Positions 18,566-29,530 of a stretch of 64,000 nucleotides of DNA are shown here, one piece after another (position 1 is the first letter of the stretch; each line of letters opens with the position of its first letter). A program made the translations under genes and the position numbers. The notes under the pieces are model-generated. The model was not told the DNA's origin. It did not search any database and saw only the letters and a program-made list of their open reading frames with translations. Origin of the DNA: Streptomyces sp. NRRL F-5122 (GTDB lineage Bacteria; Actinomycetota; Actinomycetes; Streptomycetales; Streptomycetaceae); assembly GCF_001507435.1 (NCBI RefSeq), contig NZ_LMWH01000128.1, positions 81,359 through 145,358 of the forward strand. Reading direction: 5' to 3'.

Positions 18566-19490
18566 AGCGAATCCTCGGGTCAAGGACCGCGTAGAGCAGG
18601 TCGACGAGCAGGTTGGCGAGGAGGTACACGATGACGAGGATCGTCACCAGGCCGACGAGCGTGGTGCCCTCGCGGCGCACGATCGACTGGGCGATCGTGC
18701 CACCCACACCCTGGATGTTGAACAGCCCCTCGGTGACGACGGCACCGCCCATCAGCGCACCGATGTCGGTACCCAGGTAGGTGATCACCGGGATCAGCGA
18801 GTTGCGCATGAGGTGGACACCCACCACACGGCGCTTCGGCAGCCCCTTGGCGATGGCCGTGCGGATGTAGTCGGCGCGGAGGTTCTCGGCGATCGACGTA
18901 CGGGTGAGCCGGGTCACATACGCCAGTGACGCGGTCGCCAGCACAATGGCCGGCATCAACAACTCGTTGATGTTCGTCGAGTCATTGACGTTCGGTGGCA
19001 ACCAGTTCAGGTTGAACGCGAAGACGACCTTGAGGATGTAGCCGAGCACGAATACCGGCACCGAGATCAGCAGCAGGGTGACCAGCAGGATCGCGTTGTC
19101 CGTGACGCGTCCGGCACGCAGGCCGGCCGTGATGCCCAGAGCGATGCCCAGGACGAACTCGATCACAAACGCCAGCGCACCGAGCCGCAGGGTGACGGGG
19201 AACGCGTCACCGAGCACGTCCGTGACGGGCCTGCCACTGGCGATCTGCGTGCCGAAGTCGCCGTGCAGGATCATGTTCTTCATGTAGTGCCAGTACTGGA
19301 CCAGGATCGGCTGGTCCAGACCGTACTGATGCCTCAGTTGCGCAATCACCTGCGGGCTGCCGCCCTTGTCACCGAACAGCCCTCGTACGGGGTCACCGGG
19401 CAGCGCGTAGACCATGAGGAAGATCAGCAAGGTTGTCCCGATGAACACCGGGATCATCTGGAGCAGTCGTCGTGCGACGTAGCGCCCCAT
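18558..19490 (-). CDS. Peptide ABC transporter permease (DppB/OppB type), operon 3
   Basis: 310 aa beginning MGRYVARRLLQMIPVF, nearly the same N-terminus as operon 1's DppB. It has six predicted helices, an EAA motif (AKGLPKRRVVGVHLMRNS) and ends LDPRIRYA. There is a 144-bp gap to the upstream binding protein containing a GC-rich inverted repeat. This may allow differential expression of the binding protein and the membrane part. Confidence 0.92.
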   Translation of the reverse strand: MGRYVARRLLQMIPVFIGTTLLIFLMVYALPGDPVRGLFGDKGGSPQVIAQLRHQYGLDQPILVQYWHYMKNMILHGDFGTQIASGRPVTDVLGDAFPVTLRLGALAFVIEFVLGIALGITAGLRAGRVTDNAILLVTLLLISVPVFVLGYILKVVFAFNLNWLPPNVNDSTNINELLMPAIVLATASLAYVTRLTRTSIAENLRADYIRTAIAKGLPKRRVVGVHLMRNSLIPVITYLGTDIGALMGGAVVTEGLFNIQGVGGTIAQSIVRREGTTLVGLVTILVIVYLLANLLVDLLYAVLDPRIRYA

Positions 19491-19634
19491 CGTGCCTCCA
19501 TGTCAGTCACGGCGGCAGCCGTCGGGCCCTTTCCCCGCGCACCGTTGAACGATGCGCGCGGAAAGGGCCCCCCGGCCGCTGCCGTCCCCCGGGGCGCGGT
19601 GCCGCCGCGCCCCGGGACAAACGGTCGATTGCGG

Positions 19635-21260
19635 TTACTTCTTGACCTGAACGCCGGTCAGGATCGGGTCGCCGTCCTGGGCGTACGCGACGCCGGTGAC
19701 CTTGTCCGAGTAGCCCGCGTTGACCTTGTAGTACCAGAGCGGAATGCTCGGCATGTAGTCGGGCAGCTGCTTCTCGATCTCCTGGTACTTCTTCTCCGAC
19801 TCGTCCAGCGAGCTCGCGCTGTCGGCAGCGGCGATCTCGTCGTCGATCTTCTTGTTGGAGAAGCCACCCTGGTTGCCGTCCGACTTGGTGCCGAACAGGT
19901 CGCGGATGAAGTTGGAGTTGAACGGGTAGTCCAGCACCCAGCCCGAGCGGTACAGCGACTTGACCTGGTGCGCGTCACGCGCGTTCAGGTCGGCCTGGAA
20001 GTCGGCCTTGGAGTCGCCGGTGCACTTGACGCCGGTGGCCTTGGTGATGGAGTTGCAGACCGCCTCCACCCACTCCTTGTGGCCGCCGTCGGCGTTGTAC
20101 TGGATGGAGATGGCGTTGCCCGGGACGCCGCCGCCGGCCTTGATGAGCTCCTTGGCCTTGGCGGGGTTGTACGTGGTGACATCGCCGGCCGCGTTCGGCT
20201 GGTAACCGAGGACGCCCTTGGCGACCCAGCCGGTGGCGGGCTCACGGGTGCCCTGGAGCACGGTCTTCGTGATGGTGTCGCGGTCGATCGCCATCGACAG
20301 GCCCTGGAGGACCTTGGGGTCGATGTCCTTCCACTGCTTGGTGTAGAAGGCGACGGCGATGGTCTGGATCGCCGAGTACGCCTTGTCCACCGCGCGGTCG
20401 CCGAGGTCCGTCTTGTAGACGGGAAGGTCCTTCGGCGCGATCTGGCGCAGGACGTCGACGTTGCTGGACTTCAGGTCCTCGTACGCCGTCTCGAGGCTGG
20501 TGTAGTTCTTGAAGAGCACACCGCCGTTCTTCGCGGCGTTCGGGCCCTTGTAGTCGGCGAACTTGGCAACTTCGATCTGCTTCTTGTGCTGCCAGCTGAC
20601 GAACTTGTACGGGCCGTTGCCGATCGGGTGCTCACCCGCGGCCTTCGGGTCCTTGTAGAAGGACTCCGGCAGCGGGTCGAAGACCTCGTAGCCGAGCTTG
20701 TAGACGAAGTACGGGATCGGCTTCGACAGCGTGATCGTGAAGGTGCTGTCGTCGACGACCTTCAGGCCGGACATCTTGTCGGCCTTCGGCGCGCCCTTGG
20801 CCGGGGCGACGTCGTCGTAGCCCTGGATGTCGGAGAACCAGAAGCTGTTGGTCTGCTTGTTCGCCGGGTTGGCCGCCCAGTTCCACGCCTTGACGTAGGA
20901 GTCGGCGGTCACCGGGGTGCCGTCGTGGAACTTCCAGCCCGACTTCAGCTTGACCGTGAAGGTCTTGTTGTCCTTGGAGTCGATCGAGTCCGCGTTGACG
21001 TAGACGATCTTGCCGCTCTCGTCGTAGTCGACGAGACCCGCGAAGAGCGACTTGATGACGATGCTGCCGTTGGACTCCATCGTGTTGGCCGGCTGCAGGG
21101 GGTTCTGCGGCTCGCCCACCTCGACCGAGAACTTGCCGTTCGGGTCGATCGCGGCCTTGCTGTCGCTGCCCTTGTCTCCGCCGCCACCACCACAGGCGGT
21201 CACGCCCAGCGCCACAACCGCGGCTATCGCGACCCATTTGGCGCTCTTCGCACCGCGCAT
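19635..21260 (-). CDS. Peptide-binding lipoprotein (SBP family 5), operon 3
   Basis: 541 aa. The ATG at 21260 is chosen for the AGGAGG just upstream and the lipoprotein signal MRGAKSAKW ... LGVTACG. The mature N-terminus is glycine-rich, then a full SBP_bac_5 domain (SGWKFHDGTPVTADSYVKAW, PIGNGPYKFV). It is the first gene of operon 3 and probably the most highly expressed. Close in sequence to the operon 1 binding protein. Gene order (binding protein, two permeases, two ATPases) is the same in all three operons. Confidence 0.93.
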   Translation of the reverse strand: MRGAKSAKWVAIAAVVALGVTACGGGGGDKGSDSKAAIDPNGKFSVEVGEPQNPLQPANTMESNGSIVIKSLFAGLVDYDESGKIVYVNADSIDSKDNKTFTVKLKSGWKFHDGTPVTADSYVKAWNWAANPANKQTNSFWFSDIQGYDDVAPAKGAPKADKMSGLKVVDDSTFTITLSKPIPYFVYKLGYEVFDPLPESFYKDPKAAGEHPIGNGPYKFVSWQHKKQIEVAKFADYKGPNAAKNGGVLFKNYTSLETAYEDLKSSNVDVLRQIAPKDLPVYKTDLGDRAVDKAYSAIQTIAVAFYTKQWKDIDPKVLQGLSMAIDRDTITKTVLQGTREPATGWVAKGVLGYQPNAAGDVTTYNPAKAKELIKAGGGVPGNAISIQYNADGGHKEWVEAVCNSITKATGVKCTGDSKADFQADLNARDAHQVKSLYRSGWVLDYPFNSNFIRDLFGTKSDGNQGGFSNKKIDDEIAAADSASSLDESEKKYQEIEKQLPDYMPSIPLWYYKVNAGYSDKVTGVAYAQDGDPILTGVQVKK

Positions 21261-21820
21261 GGGTTCCTCCTCATGAGTCCAATGGTTCACCGCATGGAGA
21301 GGCATATGACACGCCACCGCCATCGGCGCTGTGGATAGTCAAGTGCCCCGCGCTCGTGAGTCGGCGCCGCCAGCAGCGCATGACCCGTTGATCCGAGCTC
21401 TACGCGCCTAACTATCTGGCAGAAATCGTGGCCGAACCACATTCCTAAGGTCTCGGTTCGATCACACCTGGCGTGTACTTCTTCCAAAATCCGGACAAAG
21501 CGTTACCCGAAAGATCCATGCGAAACGGACTTGTTACACATCTACCGGTGTGAGGTGTCCGTATTCCGGACAGTGGGGACTCATAATTCGGTTGCTTTTA
21601 GAATGGGTGTCCGGGAGGGCCCCCAAGGCTGCCCTGGCCCCGGCACGCAGAGTGCACACGCCGTCCCGTTCCGCTGGACGCACCCGTGCCGAGTTCGTCA
21701 CTCCGGCCGCCCACGCGGCGCCGACCGGGCGCATATCGCCAAGCAGAGTAGACGCATCCGGCGCTTCACACAGGTGCCTCACCGGAATGAAGGGTTTTCC
21801 CTATCCCTTCCCGCAAAGCG
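21261..21820. other. Upstream region of ABC operon 3, no gene
   Basis: About 560 bp, lower in GC than its surroundings (notably 21400-21610), lying upstream of the operon 3 binding protein. No open frame has coding character. An isolated TTGACT faces the operon (21342-21337) but has no acceptable -10. I see no further structure that I can defend, though the length and base composition suggest a regulated promoter region. Confidence 0.4.
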
Positions 21821-21850
21821 ACGGCCGGGCCCCGCCTGGGACCCGGCCGT
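21821..21850 (-). terminator. Hairpin terminator of typA
   Basis: Perfect 9-bp stem (21821-21829 with 21842-21850) and 12-nt loop, 12 bp beyond the typA stop in its direction of transcription. Confidence 0.7.
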
Positions 21851-21862
21851 TCAGGGAACTCG

Positions 21863-23770
<1,908 letters not shown>

Positions 23771-23941
23771 GATGTGGCGTACTCCCGGGTGTGAGGACGG
23801 CCTGCGCGATCGTTAGCGCCGGCCTGCCGGGCTGAACAGCGCCTCGGCCTTGTCCCATGGTAAAGGGAGGCCGCCGTCCGGGCTTGCCGGGTACAGGTCA
23901 GGCCCTGCGACCAGGCACGCTGCACCGACCCGCCCCCACGG

Positions 23942-26002
23942 TCACGACGAGGGGCTCGCCGACGGCTTCGCCCCCTTCTTCAGGAAGCCCATGTCCTCGT
24001 AGATCGGGGTCTGGAAGCCGAACGCACCGGCGTTGGCCAGGTTCGCGCGGGTCGCCATGAGCTGGGGGCGCTGATAGAGGGGGATCGACCCGGCGGCGGC
24101 CCAGATGCGGGCGTCCGCCTTGCGCACCAGGTTCCGCTCGTCCGACTCGTCCAGCGTGACCATCGCCTCGTCGAAGAGCTGGTCCACCTGGTCGGTGCCC
24201 ACCCGCGTGTAGTTCTGCTCGATGGTGAGCGAGCCGTCGGCGGCGGGTACCGGCTTGGCGTAGATCGGCCGGGCGTCGGTCGCGGGGAACGCGGACGCGG
24301 GCCATGAGTACAGCGCCAGGTCGTAGTCCCCGGACGCGATGTGGTCCTTGAAGTAGCTGTCGTCCGGCACCTTGGTGATCGCCACACGGATGCCGACCTT
24401 CTCCAGCATGCTCGCGATACGGTCGCCGACCGTCCGCAGGCTCTGGGAGCCCGCCCCGGACGGCAGCACGAACCGCAGCTCCAGGGCCTTGCCGTCCTTG
24501 GCGAACGTCTTGATCGCGCCGCCGGCCGGAGCGGCGGTGCCCTCGGGCGCGTACGCCCCCGGCATTCCGCCCTGCTTCTTCGGATGGTCCCCGGGGTCCT
24601 TGCCCGGGTACCCCTTGCCGTCGTCCGCGGCGGTCCCGGCCGGACGGTCCGCGTTCTTGTTCTGGCTCGCCCCGGCGGCCTTGCTGGGCTCTGCCGAGCC
24701 GGTCGCCTTCGTGGGCTCCGCCGAGCGGGCAGCCTTCGTGGGCTCGGCCGAGGCCTGCGGCTTCTTGGCCTCGGTTCCGGCCGTCTTCTTCTCCTTGACG
24801 GGCCCGCCGGACACCCAGCCCGCCTCGCTCAGCAGCGCCTTGGCCTGCTTGGTGTCCTGGCCGCCCAGGGCTCCGCTGTTGTCGGCGTACGCGTCCTGCC
24901 CCGAGAGGGCGAGGTGGCTGCCGACCGGCACGGCGGGCAGCCCGAGCGGCTTGAGGACCAGTCCGGCCAGCTCGGTGCGGTTGATGGCGCGGGCCACGGC
25001 CCGCCGCACGCGCTCGTCGGAGAGCGGCCCCCGGGATCCGTTCAGGGCCAGCTGGGTGTAGGCGGGTTCCAGGGACTTGCGGACCACATAGCGCTGGTCG
25101 CCCGCGGCAGAGCCCTGTGCGGAGCTGCCTGCGGCCTTGATCCGGCCGGCCTCCTCCGGGTCGACGTCGGCGATGTCGACCTTCCCTGCGGCGACCGCGT
25201 CGGACCGCTTGTCGCGCGGGACGGCCACGAGGACGATCCCGGACAGCTTGGCGGGGTTGCCCCACCACCGCGGATTGCGGCTGAGGGTGATCTCGCCCGC
25301 CTTCTGGTCGACCTTCTGAAGGGCGAACGGGCCGGCGGTGACCTTCAGCGTCCTCCTCGCCCCGTCGTTGAAGCCGCTCGGGGTACCCATGACGTCCTTC
25401 GGGTACAGCGGCGAGAACAGGGACTTCCAGTCGGCGTAGGCCTTGCTGAAGGTGACCTTGACCTCGAGGTTGTTCGCGCCCCGCTCGACCTTCTCGATGC
25501 GGTCGTAACCCGCGTTGCGGGCGGTCCAGTACGCGCTGTCCTTCCCCGAGAGGGCACGCCACTGGGCGGCGAAGTCGTCGGCACCGATCTCCCGGCCGTC
25601 GCTCCAGACGGCCTGCTGCTTGAGGCGGTAGACCACCACCTGCTTGGGCTCGGTTGACACCACCTTGGCGGACTCGAGGAAGTCCGGGTTGCGCTGGGGG
25701 CGGCCGTTCGCGTCGAGGCGGAACATCGAGGGCAGCACGGCCCCGGCGACACGGGCGGTCGCGGGGCCGGCGTCCGCCTGGAAGGCGTTGAGCGTGGCGG
25801 GTACCGAGTCGACGGCCCAGCGCAGCACGCCACCGTCCGAGACGAGCGAGCGGGAGGCCGGGGCGATGTCCTGCGCGGCGACCGGCTTGCTCTTCTCCTC
25901 GTCCGAGCTGCACCCGGCGAGCACGGACACCGCGAGGGCCCCCGCGGTGAGGAATGCGGCCGAGCGCAGCACCGCGCGCAGTCCGACGACATCGTGGGAC
26001 AT
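23942..26002 (-). CDS. Orphan peptide-binding lipoprotein (SBP family 5) with an Ala/Pro/Lys repeat insert
   Basis: About 686 aa from the ATG at 26002, which has GGAGG eight bases upstream. The signal is LTAGALAVSVLAGC with a lipobox cysteine. SBP_bac_5 features are present in both halves, but no permease or ATPase genes adjoin, so it must either share a transporter or act as a sensor. Between residues about 385 and 490 a low-complexity stretch with three near-identical SAEPTKA-type repeats followed by Asn/Gly/Pro/Lys-rich sequence interrupts the domain. The C-terminus is a short Ser/Pro tail. It lies between typA and the succinate dehydrogenase operon. Confidence 0.88.
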   Translation of the reverse strand: MSHDVVGLRAVLRSAAFLTAGALAVSVLAGCSSDEEKSKPVAAQDIAPASRSLVSDGGVLRWAVDSVPATLNAFQADAGPATARVAGAVLPSMFRLDANGRPQRNPDFLESAKVVSTEPKQVVVYRLKQQAVWSDGREIGADDFAAQWRALSGKDSAYWTARNAGYDRIEKVERGANNLEVKVTFSKAYADWKSLFSPLYPKDVMGTPSGFNDGARRTLKVTAGPFALQKVDQKAGEITLSRNPRWWGNPAKLSGIVLVAVPRDKRSDAVAAGKVDIADVDPEEAGRIKAAGSSAQGSAAGDQRYVVRKSLEPAYTQLALNGSRGPLSDERVRRAVARAINRTELAGLVLKPLGLPAVPVGSHLALSGQDAYADNSGALGGQDTKQAKALLSEAGWVSGGPVKEKKTAGTEAKKPQASAEPTKAARSAEPTKATGSAEPSKAAGASQNKNADRPAGTAADDGKGYPGKDPGDHPKKQGGMPGAYAPEGTAAPAGGAIKTFAKDGKALELRFVLPSGAGSQSLRTVGDRIASMLEKVGIRVAITKVPDDSYFKDHIASGDYDLALYSWPASAFPATDARPIYAKPVPAADGSLTIEQNYTRVGTDQVDQLFDEAMVTLDESDERNLVRKADARIWAAAGSIPLYQRPQLMATRANLANAGAFGFQTPIYEDMGFLKKGAKPSASPSS

Positions 26003-26011
26003 CACGTCCAC

Positions 26012-26392
26012 CTCCGGGAGCCGCTCGCCCGATGAGCGGGGTTATGATCCGGTTTGGGGTATTTGGATCTGATCAGATGTTATGGACCCACTGAAGAGGA
26101 CGGAGTTGAGGGCCGTGCGGCGACACGACGACGTGGGCCGGGAAGGTCACCCGACTGGCTCACACACACACGGAGGCCGGATCCCCGGGCCCGGGCCCCG
26201 CGCCTTCCCCGAAAGGCCGTGCCCCTTCCGGCCCCCGACGGGCCGGCGATTCGAATTTGCACTCGTACACGGCGACACGCCGGTGCCAATCACTGCACGT
26301 CCCTTCACACCGGCCGGTGTGACGCGCGACACTCGCAGGCGCACGCGCGTTGCCACCCTGGTCCCCAGGACCCGTGGAAGCGAGGTCACGTC
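26012..26392. promoter_or_regulatory. Divergent intergenic region with a 12-bp palindrome
   Basis: 380 bp between the orphan lipoprotein and the small gene leading the SDH operon. A perfect palindrome ATCTGATCAGAT is at 26067-26078 in a locally AT-richer patch, a plausible operator or promoter site for either side. No gene is supported in the gap. Confidence 0.4.
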
Positions 26393-26683
26393 ATGTCCGT
26401 GCACGACGAACTGACATCCGTCCAGCGCTGCCTCGACGAGCTCTGCCGGTCGGTGGGTCGGCTGGAGCAACAGATCGGCGGTGGTGGGCTCGACATACGC
26501 CGTGTCCGCACCGACACCGACCATCTGCGCGAGAGCGTGGCACTGCTGCGCGAGACGGCCTCCACCGCTGCCTCGACCCGGCGGCCCGATCTCGTCACCA
26601 TCCCTGACACGCCGTACGACAGCACGCTGTGGACGGACTCCGACGACGAGGGTCTCGGCGCCCGTGACCGGCACGCCCCCTGA
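26393..26683 (+). CDS. Small conserved-type hypothetical protein preceding the SDH operon
   Basis: 96 aa from the ATG at 26393, which has GAGG upstream; the frame is open further upstream but without coding character. The sequence is soluble. The first half is predicted coiled-coil or helical with heptad-like leucines (LTSVQRCLDELCRSVGRLEQQI), and the second half is acidic and disordered. It lies 64 bp upstream of the SDH cytochrome gene on the same strand and may be co-transcribed. Function unknown. Confidence 0.65.
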   Translation: MSVHDELTSVQRCLDELCRSVGRLEQQIGGGGLDIRRVRTDTDHLRESVALLRETASTAASTRRPDLVTIPDTPYDSTLWTDSDDEGLGARDRHAP

Positions 26684-26747
26684 GCCGGTGCGGAACCCCG
26701 TCCCGACGGAGTAGGCGAGCCGAGCCCCCGACAGAGGAGAAGGTGCG

Positions 26748-27581
26748 TTGGCCACTGATACGGAACCCCCCGGCACGGAAGACCATCCACTCGGCGGCGT
26801 GCGGACCGGGACGCGCGCCGCGATCACCGCCCCGCATCTGCGCACCGACCGCTGGTGGCTGGCACCGGCCGCCACCGCGGCCGGGCTGCTGGCCTTCGTC
26901 GTGTACTCGACCTGGCGCGCCTTCGCCGATGCGGACTACTACGCGGCGCCGTACGTCTCGCCGTTCTACTCCCCGTGTCTGGCGGAGCGGTGCCGGACCA
27001 TGCACGCGGGCCCCAACGCCGATCTCTTCGGCAGCTGGTGGGGCATCTCGCCGGCGATCATCATCCTGATCTTCCCGCTCGGCTTCCGGCTGACCTGCTA
27101 CTACTACCGCAAGGCCTACTACCGCGGCTTCTGGCTGTCGCCCCCGGCCTGCGCGGTGGCGGAACCGCATCGCACGTACAGCGGTGAGACCCGCTTCCCG
27201 CTCATCCTGCAGAACATCCACCGGTACTTCTTCTACGCGGCACTCCTCGTGGCGGGTGTGCTCACGTACGACACCGTGCTCGCCTTCCGCGACGAGCACT
27301 ACCGCTGGGGCCACATGGGGCTCGGCACCCTGGTCTTCCTGGTGAACATCGTGCTGATCTGGGCCTACACCCTCTCCTGCCACTCCTGCCGGCACATCGT
27401 CGGCGGCAAGCTCAAGCACTTCTCCAAGCATCCGGTGCGCTACGGGGCCTGGCAGTTCGTCAGTCGGCTGAACGGCCGGCACATGCTCCTCGCATGGGCG
27501 TCCCTGGTCAGCGTGGCACTCGCCGACTTCTACGTGTACCTGGTGGCGTCCGGCGCCTTCGACGATCCGAGGTTCTTCTGA
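26748..27581 (+). CDS. Succinate dehydrogenase/fumarate reductase cytochrome b subunit
   Basis: 277 aa membrane anchor with five predicted helices. A TTG start at 26748 is inferred from GAGGAGAAGG just upstream. Histidines suitable for haem binding occur in or next to the helices (NIHRYFFYAA, CHSCRHIVGG, NGRHMLLAW). The N-terminal 40 residues are cytoplasmic. This is the large single-subunit type of anchor seen with actinobacterial SDH/FRD of the flavoprotein-iron-sulfur-cytochrome type, which hands electrons to menaquinone. Its stop overlaps the flavoprotein start by one base. Confidence 0.88.
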   Translation: MATDTEPPGTEDHPLGGVRTGTRAAITAPHLRTDRWWLAPAATAAGLLAFVVYSTWRAFADADYYAAPYVSPFYSPCLAERCRTMHAGPNADLFGSWWGISPAIIILIFPLGFRLTCYYYRKAYYRGFWLSPPACAVAEPHRTYSGETRFPLILQNIHRYFFYAALLVAGVLTYDTVLAFRDEHYRWGHMGLGTLVFLVNIVLIWAYTLSCHSCRHIVGGKLKHFSKHPVRYGAWQFVSRLNGRHMLLAWASLVSVALADFYVYLVASGAFDDPRFF

Positions 27582-29530
27582 TGTCCGTGGTCGACCGGCA
27601 GGAGTGGGACGTGATCGTGGTCGGCGCGGGCGGCGCCGGCCTCAGGGCCGCCATCGAGGCCCGTGAGCGGGGCGCCCGTACCGCCGTGATCTGCAAGTCG
27701 CTGTTCGGCAAGGCGCACACGGTGATGGCGGAGGGCGGCATCGCGGCGTCGATGGGCAACGCCAACCCGCACGACAACTGGCAGGTGCACTTCCGCGACA
27801 CCATGCGCGGCGGGAAGTTCCTCAACCAGTGGCGGATGGCCGAACTGCACGCGCGGGAGGCACCCGACCGGGTCTGGGAGCTGGAGACCTGGGGCGCCCT
27901 CTTCGACCGCACGAAGGACGGGCGCATCTCGCAGCGCAACTTCGGCGGCCACGAGTACCCGCGTCTCGCGCACGTCGGCGACCGTACGGGCCTGGAGCTC
28001 ATCCGCACACTCCAGCAGAAGATCGTGGCGCTCCAGCAGGAGGACGAGAAGGAGACCGGGGACTACGAGTCCCGGCTGAAGGTCTTCCAGGAGTGCACGG
28101 TCACCAGGATCCTCAAGGACGGGGACCGGGTGTCGGGCGTCTTCGCGTACGAGCGCGAGTCGGGCCGCTTCTTCGTCCTGGAGGCGCCCGCCGTCGTCAT
28201 CGCGACGGGCGGCATCGGCAAGTCCTTCAAGGTGACGTCGAACTCGTGGGAGTACACCGGGGACGGGCACGCGCTGGCGCTGCTCGCCGGGGCCCCGCTG
28301 CTGAACATGGAGTTCGTGCAGTTCCATCCCACGGGCATGGTCTGGCCGCCTTCGGTGAAGGGGATCCTCGTCACCGAGTCGGTGCGCGGCGACGGCGGAG
28401 TCCTGAGGAACTCCGAGGGCAAGCGGTTCATGTTCGACTACATCCCCGACGTCTTCAAGGAGAAGTACGCGGAGACGGAGGAGGAGGGCGACCGCTGGTA
28501 CGAGGACCCGGACAACAACCGGCGTCCGCCCGAGCTGCTCCCCCGTGACGAGGTCGCGCGCGCCATCAACGCCGAGGTGAAGGCGGGCCGCGGCTCCCCG
28601 CACGGCGGAGTCTTCCTCGACGTCTCGACCCGCATGCCCGCCGAGGTCATCCGGCGCCGGCTGCCGTCCATGTACCACCAGTTCAAGGAACTGGCCGACG
28701 TCGACATCACCGCCGAGGCGATGGAGGTCGGCCCGACCTGCCACTACGTGATGGGCGGTGTCGCCGTCGACTCGGACACTGCCGCGGCCCGCGGGGTCCC
28801 GGGCCTGTACGCCGCCGGAGAAGTGGCAGGCGGCATGCACGGCTCCAACCGGCTGGGCGGCAACTCGCTCTCCGACCTCCTGGTGTTCGGGCGGCGCGCG
28901 GGCCTGCACGCGGCCCAGTACGCGACAGGGCCGACGGCGCGCCCCACGGTGGACGACGTCCAGGTGGACACGGCGGCGGCGGAGGCCCTGCGCCCGTTCT
29001 CGGCCGAGGGACCGGTGCCCGGCGAGGACATCGAGGAGCGGAGCCGCCCGCCGGAGAACCCCTACACCCTCCACCAGGAGCTCCAGCAGACCATGAACGA
29101 CCTGGTGGGCATCATCCGCCGCGAGTCGGAGATGCAGCAGGCGTTGAAGAAGCTGGCGGAGCTGCGGGTGCGGGCGCGCAGGGCGGGCGTCGAGGGGCAC
29201 CGGCAGTTCAATCCGGGCTGGCACCTCGCCCTGGACCTGCGGAACATGCTGCTGGTCAGCGAGTGCGTGGCGCGGGCCGCTCTGGAGCGCACGGAGTCGC
29301 GCGGCGGCCACACGCGTGAGGACTACCCCGCGATGGAACGCGCCTGGCGCCGCCTCAATCTGCTGTGCGCGCTCACCGATCCCACCGGCGGGCTGGCGGC
29401 GACCGACCCGGTCCGCGGCCAGATCACCCTCACCTCGGAGACCACCGAACCCATCCGCCCCGATCTGCTCGCCCTTTTCGAGAAGGAGGAGCTGGTCAAG
29501 TACCTCGCCGAAGAGGAGCTGTACGAGTGA
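27581..29530 (+). CDS. sdhA: Succinate dehydrogenase/fumarate reductase flavoprotein subunit
   Basis: 649 aa. The ATG at 27581 overlaps the cytochrome stop (TGATG). The FAD-binding motif VIVVGAGGAGLRAA is at the N-terminus. The expected FAD-linking histidine sits in KAHTVMAEGG. Substrate-site motifs QFHPTG and ESVRGDGGVLRN are present, as is the C-terminal helical domain with the NMLLVSE region. It oxidises succinate to fumarate (or the reverse) on the cytoplasmic face. The adjacent genes supply the electron path. Strong call; physiological direction cannot be determined from sequence. Confidence 0.95.
   Translation: MSVVDRQEWDVIVVGAGGAGLRAAIEARERGARTAVICKSLFGKAHTVMAEGGIAASMGNANPHDNWQVHFRDTMRGGKFLNQWRMAELHAREAPDRVWELETWGALFDRTKDGRISQRNFGGHEYPRLAHVGDRTGLELIRTLQQKIVALQQEDEKETGDYESRLKVFQECTVTRILKDGDRVSGVFAYERESGRFFVLEAPAVVIATGGIGKSFKVTSNSWEYTGDGHALALLAGAPLLNMEFVQFHPTGMVWPPSVKGILVTESVRGDGGVLRNSEGKRFMFDYIPDVFKEKYAETEEEGDRWYEDPDNNRRPPELLPRDEVARAINAEVKAGRGSPHGGVFLDVSTRMPAEVIRRRLPSMYHQFKELADVDITAEAMEVGPTCHYVMGGVAVDSDTAAARGVPGLYAAGEVAGGMHGSNRLGGNSLSDLLVFGRRAGLHAAQYATGPTARPTVDDVQVDTAAAEALRPFSAEGPVPGEDIEERSRPPENPYTLHQELQQTMNDLVGIIRRESEMQQALKKLAELRVRARRAGVEGHRQFNPGWHLALDLRNMLLVSECVARAALERTESRGGHTREDYPAMERAWRRLNLLCALTDPTGGLAATDPVRGQITLTSETTEPIRPDLLALFEKEELVKYLAEEELYE

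Noticed and set aside
15410..21260. Naming operon 3 (or 1) as bldK
   Set aside because: Family and region are suggestive, but all peptide importers share these motifs and gene order alone does not prove identity; no gene symbol is given.
19263..21338. 691-residue plus-strand open frame over the operon 3 binding protein
   Set aside because: Composition is Val/Leu/Asp/Arg-biased as expected for the complement of a high-GC gene; the minus-strand lipoprotein is certain.
24660..24760. CRISPR-like or satellite repeat
   Set aside because: The short repeats are in-frame codon repeats encoding SAEPTKA-type units inside a protein; spacing and content do not fit a CRISPR array.
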